From contig JAGXSQ010000031.1 of NCBI GenBank assembly GCA_018333395.1, forward strand, positions 1 through 8,002: 8,002 bases of DNA, written 5' to 3'. The position numbers and the translations under genes were made by a program. Source of the DNA: Dethiobacter sp. (GTDB lineage: Bacteria > Bacillota_D > Dethiobacteria > Dethiobacterales > Dethiobacteraceae). The notes under the pieces were generated by a model. That model was given only the letters and a program-made list of their open reading frames with translations. It did no database searches and had not been told where the DNA came from. Of the stretch, positions 4,832-8,002 are shown one piece after another. The number at the start of each line of letters is the position of its first letter. Position 1 is the stretch's first letter.

Positions 4832-6007
4832 CTAAGGCCCTGGACTGGTGAAAGTCACATTCATGACGGTAGCAGCCGCTTGCTGACGAAAATTCGGCTG
4901 CGCGTCCCGTTCCAGCAAAGGCAGCATACTATTATTGAAAGTCAGCGTAGCGTTCCTTATGTCCCGTGAGTTACCGCTACCCGCTCCTTTAGCCACTATA
5001 ATACCCCCTATCTCCAGCCTGCGGTCATTGTTATTTGCTAAGGTAACCTCAACACGACCATTGCTATACAGCAGCGTATGATTGCCCAGTGACTCTGGGG
5101 TATTACCTAAGCCCGGCCCGACATCAATATCACCGGTAGTCAATATAGCTAACCGATTCGCATTATTGATATTGATATTCCCCTGCAGCTTCACTTCCTT
5201 AGCATTGATCACAATTAGCCCCTCAAAGTTAAGCGAGCTATTCTTGTCCCAGGTAACCGTTCTATTGCCCCCAGCATTAATCAGAATGCGCTCGCGACGG
5301 GGATGGAGAGCGTTGGCGGCCCGGACAGCCGCATCTAGGTCGTCGAGATTCGTGGTGGAATCGGGGAAGGGAACACTATTTTCAGCACAGACTACATACC
5401 ATTGCTGACGATTAGCATCGGCCAATCTAACATAATATTCAAAATCGACCGCCGGTATCCGTCCGCCTGCCTGGGGATCAATAACCGGCTGGGCTGGGGG
5501 GCTCTGAGGAGGGAGAAAGGTATTCCCTTCGTTACCATTGCTATGAAAGCCACCCACCCGCACCGGTCCCGTGATGGTCGAGTCGTTGATTCTAGCGCTT
5601 GTATCACCCGACAGGAAAGTATGCTGGAACAGAAAGCTTTGCAGTGGAGCCTGAGTCTGGCTGAAACTCACCCGCGCCGCCGCCCGTCGCTGCCCGCCGC
5701 CCCACACACCTGTGGAGTCGATGATCCTTTCCGCAAGGGAAGCCGACCCGCCGCTCACTCTGACCGTGAACGAGCCGCCGCCAAGTATTCCGCTGAAGTT
5801 GCCTGTAAAACCAGGCTCCTCCCGCAACCGGGCCACGGCCAGCTCTACACCCGCCTCCGCGATGTACAGCGCCGTGGTCTGCACCGCGTGGCTGCGGGCG
5901 ATGCGCGCTTCACTTGTGGCAATCGTCCCGGCCACCGGCGCCAGCACCGCAAATACCGCGCTGACCAGCAGGACCAGCAATATTACCGAACCCTCTTGTC
6001 GCTTCAC
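4832..6007 (-). CDS. PilX-type minor prepilin-like protein, large
   Basis: The 391-residue product starts MKRQEG followed by a long hydrophobic helix (SVILLVLLVSAVFAVLAP). That is the PilX N-terminal pattern: a basic leader, a Gly at the likely cleavage point, and no +5 glutamate. The helix continues through TSEARIARSHAVQTTALYIA and EAGVELAVARL, a pattern typical of PilX-like proteins. The remainder is much larger than the roughly 190 residues of proteobacterial PilX. Near residues 250-360 it is rich in short beta and Asn/Gly turns (LNFEGLIVINAKEVKLQGN, then ININNANRLAILTTGDIDVG), suggesting a beta-helix-like tip domain. GTG 6005-6007 is chosen because AGGGGTGG lies five bases upstream; GTG 6014-6016 would add three residues with a poorly spaced site. 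It is third in a prepilin set and probably caps the pilus tip; the binding role is inference. Confidence 0.8.
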   Translation of the reverse strand: MKRQEGSVILLVLLVSAVFAVLAPVAGTIATSEARIARSHAVQTTALYIAEAGVELAVARLREEPGFTGNFSGILGGGSFTVRVSGGSASLAERIIDSTGVWGGGQRRAAARVSFSQTQAPLQSFLFQHTFLSGDTSARINDSTITGPVRVGGFHSNGNEGNTFLPPQSPPAQPVIDPQAGGRIPAVDFEYYVRLADANRQQWYVVCAENSVPFPDSTTNLDDLDAAVRAANALHPRRERILINAGGNRTVTWDKNSSLNFEGLIVINAKEVKLQGNININNANRLAILTTGDIDVGPGLGNTPESLGNHTLLYSNGRVEVTLANNNDRRLEIGGIIVAKGAGSGNSRDIRNATLTFNNSMLPLLERDAQPNFRQQAAATVMNVTFTSPGP

Positions 6008-6146
6008 GCCAACCACCCCTAACTTCTAAAATGAAGCGCGTACAGATAAGGCTAATGCTATCAACGCCGACCTAGAGCACTCTACCGAATTAAACCTCTT
6101 TTTCCGATGTTTCCCTTTGCCCGCTGCCCGACGACCGACGACGGAG

Positions 6147-6662
6147 TCAGCGCAGGTTGCGCGGGGAAACAGTGCTTTCCATAGTAAACTGCCTCCCGCC
6201 AAAGCTTGCGGTAACCGTCACCTTCACGACAGCACCGGTAAGGACAACACTAAAGGCCGTAATATGCGAGGCCAGCATCACTGTGTTAGTCACACCCCAT
6301 GTTCCCGCAACCGAGCTACGCGTTCCTTTTTCACGGACCAGAGTATTATCTGCCAGGCGGCGGCGGATAGTCCATCGTTCATTCTCGCTCTCTCCCGGCA
6401 GGCGGTAGTCCAAAACGCTGCCTCCCCCATCATGACGAGTTTCCAGCCAATTGGCTAGATGCAGGTCGCTGGTGATAAAATCAAGCGCCACCCGGACGTT
6501 TTGCTGCGCCTCTACCTGGCTGGTGTCCCGCGCAAAGGCGCGCAAGACGTTTTCATAAAACATAAACACCGCCGACAGCACCAGCGCCAGCACCGCCGTC
6601 ACCGCCAACAACTCCACCAATGAATACCCTTTGTCGCTCTCTCTGCCGGTTTGTCTGCTCAT
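6147..6662 (-). CDS. PilW-type minor prepilin
   Basis: This is a 171-residue minor prepilin. The leader MSRQTGRESDKG (12 residues) ends at a class III cleavage site G|YSLVELLAV with the +5 glutamate at E17. A hydrophobic helix (VTAVLALVLSAVFMFYENVL) follows. The next part, SQVEAQQNVRVALDFITSDL, is the PilW/GspJ-like region in which a long helix leads to RDL-type residues. The C-terminus is beta-rich and ends FGGRQFTMESTVSPRNLR. ATG 6660-6662 has GAGGGG eight bases upstream; an in-frame TTG at 6698 would give an unlikely longer leader and lacks an SD. It would be processed by PilD and join a tip complex with the PilV- and PilX-type neighbours. Unusually for such operons, 184 bases separate it from the PilV-type gene and 139 from the PilX-type gene. 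Confidence 0.85.
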   Translation of the reverse strand: MSRQTGRESDKGYSLVELLAVTAVLALVLSAVFMFYENVLRAFARDTSQVEAQQNVRVALDFITSDLHLANWLETRHDGGGSVLDYRLPGESENERWTIRRRLADNTLVREKGTRSSVAGTWGVTNTVMLASHITAFSVVLTGAVVKVTVTASFGGRQFTMESTVSPRNLR

Positions 6663-6729
6663 ACGTCTTACCCCTCGTTCGGCAGTGGTCAGTTTCAATC
6701 GTCAACTGATAACTGCAAAATCTCCATCA

Positions 6730-6791
6730 AAATGGGCAACCGTCTTGCCATCACCTCAGGCTCACTCCACCGTGGAGCCTGCTTCCAGCAG
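6730..6791 (-). other. Hairpin-rich gap between pilV-type and pilW-type genes
   Basis: The 184-base gap holds three potential stems. CTGCT/AGCAG (6779-6783 with 6787-6791) and CAGGCTC/GAGCCTG (6757-6763 with 6775-6781) overlap by a few bases and so could be alternative. ATGGGCAA/TTGCCAT (6732-6739 with 6745-6751) has one bulged base. No strong T-run follows. I cannot match it to a known riboswitch. Very short open frames (MSSLLEAGSTVE, then MARRLPILMEILQLSVDD in the +1 frame) also cross it and may be remnants. Confidence 0.3.
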
Positions 6792-6846
6792 ACTACTCAT
6801 TTCTGCTGAGGCAGAACATACTCCGCCCAAACCATGCCCGCTGATA

Positions 6847-7245
6847 TCACCTTGGAAAAACATATGTGTCCAAAGCTACCTCCCGCGCTGCCTGCCGGTC
6901 GTCTCGGTAACTAACGACCACGCGCAGATGCCAGACAGTTACCATACTTCCGCCCGCGCTGACCTGCTGTTGTTGCCAGGAAACAGTGCGGGTAACGCCC
7001 GGCCGCGGCGTGTCTATAACCGGCAAACTGGTCCCCCCGAAAGCTTGCGTCAACAGGCGCCGCCTCTGTTCTTCCAGGGCATCAGCCGCCAGAGCGGTAG
7101 CGGTGGTCTGCAGGCCGGCTCGGGCCACAGTGCGGTTGCCGGCGACAAAAAAAGCCAGCACTCCGGGCAAGAGCAACGCCAGCACAGCCAGCGCCACCAA
7201 CAGCTCTATCAGAGACATGCCCCGCTCGCCGCAATCGCACCGCAT
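6847..7245 (-). CDS. PilV/GspI-type minor prepilin
   Basis: This is a 132-residue prepilin. The leader MRCDCGERG (9 residues) precedes the site G|MSLIELLVALAVLALLL, with the +5 glutamate present. The helix runs on to about residue 33, followed by NRTVARAGLQTTATALAADA, which resembles PilV/GspI alpha-1, and a small beta-rich domain ending in YVFPR. ATG 7243-7245 is preferred because GGAGGT lies seven bases upstream; GTG at 7254 is an alternative adding three residues. Two cysteines occur in the cleaved leader and none in the mature part, which is odd but probably not functional. It is the first gene of the prepilin set and would form part of the assembly-priming minor pilin complex. No pilD, pilB, pilC or major pilin gene is next to it in the window. 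Confidence 0.87.
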   Translation of the reverse strand: MRCDCGERGMSLIELLVALAVLALLLPGVLAFFVAGNRTVARAGLQTTATALAADALEEQRRRLLTQAFGGTSLPVIDTPRPGVTRTVSWQQQQVSAGGSMVTVWHLRVVVSYRDDRQAAREVALDTYVFPR

Positions 7246-7282
7246 CCTGCCCACCTCCGCTGACCTCTGTCAATCTTAATAA

Positions 7283-7307
7283 CCCCCCAGCCCCCCGCCT
7301 TCGGCGG
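7283..7307 (-). other. G-rich hairpin region in the pilV-type leader
   Basis: Read on the minus strand, a five-base hairpin CCGCC-GAA-GGCGG (7295-7307) runs into two six-G tracts separated by CT (7291-7296 and 7283-7288), then TTATT. It could act as a weak terminator for the Uma2 gene, or fold as a two-tier G-quadruplex about 40 bases upstream of the pilV-type start. The function is undetermined. Confidence 0.3.
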
Positions 7308-7370
7308 CTGCGCCATCAGAGCCATCCCTCCGATGGGGGCATGAACGTCCTAATCAGCAGTACTCCGCGC

Positions 7371-7398
7371 CCTATAAATTTGCGAAAACTATGCTCAA
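7371..7398 (-). promoter_or_regulatory. Weak candidate promoter for the prepilin genes
   Basis: TTGAGC (7393-7398) and TATAGG (7371-7376) are 16 bases apart on the minus strand. They overlap the last codons and the stop of the Uma2 gene. Each hexamer matches four of six consensus positions, so this is only a candidate for driving the pilV-type, pilW-type and pilX-type genes. Confidence 0.28.
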
Positions 7399-7947
7399 AT
7401 CAATAACAAGATCCGGAAAAGCCCCTATTTGTATCTTATGTTCCTCCGTATATGTTTCAGGTCGGCCATATCTGTTGTTTTCCTGCAAAGTAAAAACGTT
7501 TACAAACTTTCCCTCCGGGTCTACTATCCAGTATTCTTTGACTCCTGCTTTTTCGTACAGATTAAATTTTAATACTCTGTCGCGCCTTGATGTGGCAGGG
7601 GAGGTGGTTTCAATGACGAGCGCAGGCACTCCAAAATAGCCGGTTTTCTTAAGTTTACTTTCATCACACACTACCACAACATCAGGCTGAACGACCGTAT
7701 CAATTCCCTCATCAGTCTCACTGTACTCCGCAAGGCATAAATCAAACGGTGCCGCAAACACCCTGCAATGCTTATTTACAAAGTAATTCGATATTTGCCT
7801 GTAAAGCTCGCCGGATATGCTTTGGTGCTGCCACGACGGGGCAGCCTGCAGATACGCTGCTCCGTCAAAAATTTCCCATCTTTCCCCTTCGGGCCAGGTA
7901 AGATAATCAGCATAGGTATATTTTCTTTCCTGATCCGGCCATGGCAT
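7372..7947 (-). CDS. Uma2 family (DUF820) putative endonuclease
   Basis: This is a 191-residue protein of the Uma2/DUF820 family, which has a PD-(D/E)XK nuclease fold and no settled physiological role. The family pattern is clear. It starts with YTYADYLTWPEGERWEIFDG (11-30), followed by the QHQSISGELYRQI helix and QPDVVVVCD with the metal-binding Asp. It continues with VPALVIETTSPATSRRDRVLK, with the catalytic Glu, and then YEKAGVKEYWIVDP. The length is usual for the family. ATG 7945-7947 has TGAGG five bases upstream. Codon and base usage are visibly more AT-rich than in the pil genes. Together with the expansion of this family as mobile accessory genes, that suggests acquisition next to the pilus locus. 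A perfect palindrome AACATATGTT (7991-8000) lies in the upstream region at the window edge and may belong to its promoter. Confidence 0.93.
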   Translation of the reverse strand: MPWPDQERKYTYADYLTWPEGERWEIFDGAAYLQAAPSWQHQSISGELYRQISNYFVNKHCRVFAAPFDLCLAEYSETDEGIDTVVQPDVVVVCDESKLKKTGYFGVPALVIETTSPATSRRDRVLKFNLYEKAGVKEYWIVDPEGKFVNVFTLQENNRYGRPETYTEEHKIQIGAFPDLVIDLSIVFANL

Positions 7948-8002
7948 CTCCGCCTCACTCCCATTCGTCTGACACTTTTCAACTTATTTTAACATATGTT
8001 TT

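Noticed and set aside
5402..6022. 206-codon plus-strand open frame
   Set aside because: It lies antisense to the pilX-type gene, has low-complexity Arg/Ser/Pro composition and no domain, and is a by-product of GC-biased codon use.
6663..6846. Cyclic-di-GMP riboswitch in the prepilin gap, as found upstream of some Bacillota pilus genes
   Set aside because: I could not find the conserved core bases of either c-di-GMP class; only generic hairpins are visible.
7213..7329. Short minus-strand frame (MALMAQPPKAGGW...) crossing the G-rich leader into the pilV-type gene
   Set aside because: It overlaps the prepilin start in another frame, has no domain, and is read through G-tracts and a hairpin, so a chance frame is more likely.
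7991..8000. Perfect palindrome AACATATGTT at the window edge
   Set aside because: It is too short and AT-rich to call as an operator by itself, and its upstream context is outside the window; it is mentioned only with the Uma2 gene.

Overview
The window looks like a chromosomal piece of a Bacillota-type bacterium, possibly a Negativicutes or Peptococcaceae-like lineage. The signs are strong GGAGG-type ribosome binding sites, frequent GTG and TTG starts, moderately high GC and a type IV pilus (T4P) cluster with compact PilM, PilN and PilO proteins. This placement is inference, because no rRNA or other marker gene is present. All recognisable genes lie on the minus strand, so transcription runs from high to low coordinates. 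I see no convincing plus-strand gene, tRNA, CRISPR array or transposase.

In transcription order, the window opens with a Uma2-family (DUF820) nuclease-like gene (7372-7947). Three prepilin-like genes follow: a PilV-type gene (6847-7245), a PilW-type gene (6147-6662) and a large PilX-type gene (4832-6007). Two genes without an obvious pilus role come next, behind a good sigma-A promoter (TTGCCT-18-TATAAT). One encodes a tail-anchored coiled-coil protein built on 11-residue repeats (4283-4654). The other encodes a stand-alone minimal nucleotidyltransferase (3904-4218). An AT-rich promoter-like gap then leads into pilM-pilN-pilO (3794 down to 1425), with overlapping or near-contiguous genes, closed by a strong intrinsic terminator (1318-1344). 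A second unit holds a FimT/GspH-type prepilin gene (730-1245), a 40-codon reading frame interlocked with both neighbours (611-733), and aroK for shikimate kinase (99-614). It ends at a terminator-like hairpin (53-76).

Functionally, PilM (cytoplasmic actin-like protein), PilN and PilO (inner-membrane bitopic proteins) would form the alignment/assembly platform of a T4P machine. The PilV, PilW, PilX and FimT-type proteins would be minor pilins that prime assembly and sit at the fibre tip. The motor ATPases, PilC, the prepilin peptidase, the major pilin and any secretin are not in the window. Ending a pil cluster next to aroK recalls pilMNOPQ-aroKB of Proteobacteria, but no pilP or pilQ is present.

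The most notable points are a LysM domain fused to the C-terminus of PilN, which could tie the inner-membrane platform directly to peptidoglycan; the 40-codon frame linked by ATGA and GTGA overlaps between fimT and aroK, with a promoter-like sequence inside it; the hendecad-repeat membrane protein placed inside the pilus locus; and a nucleotidyltransferase lacking its usual HEPN partner.
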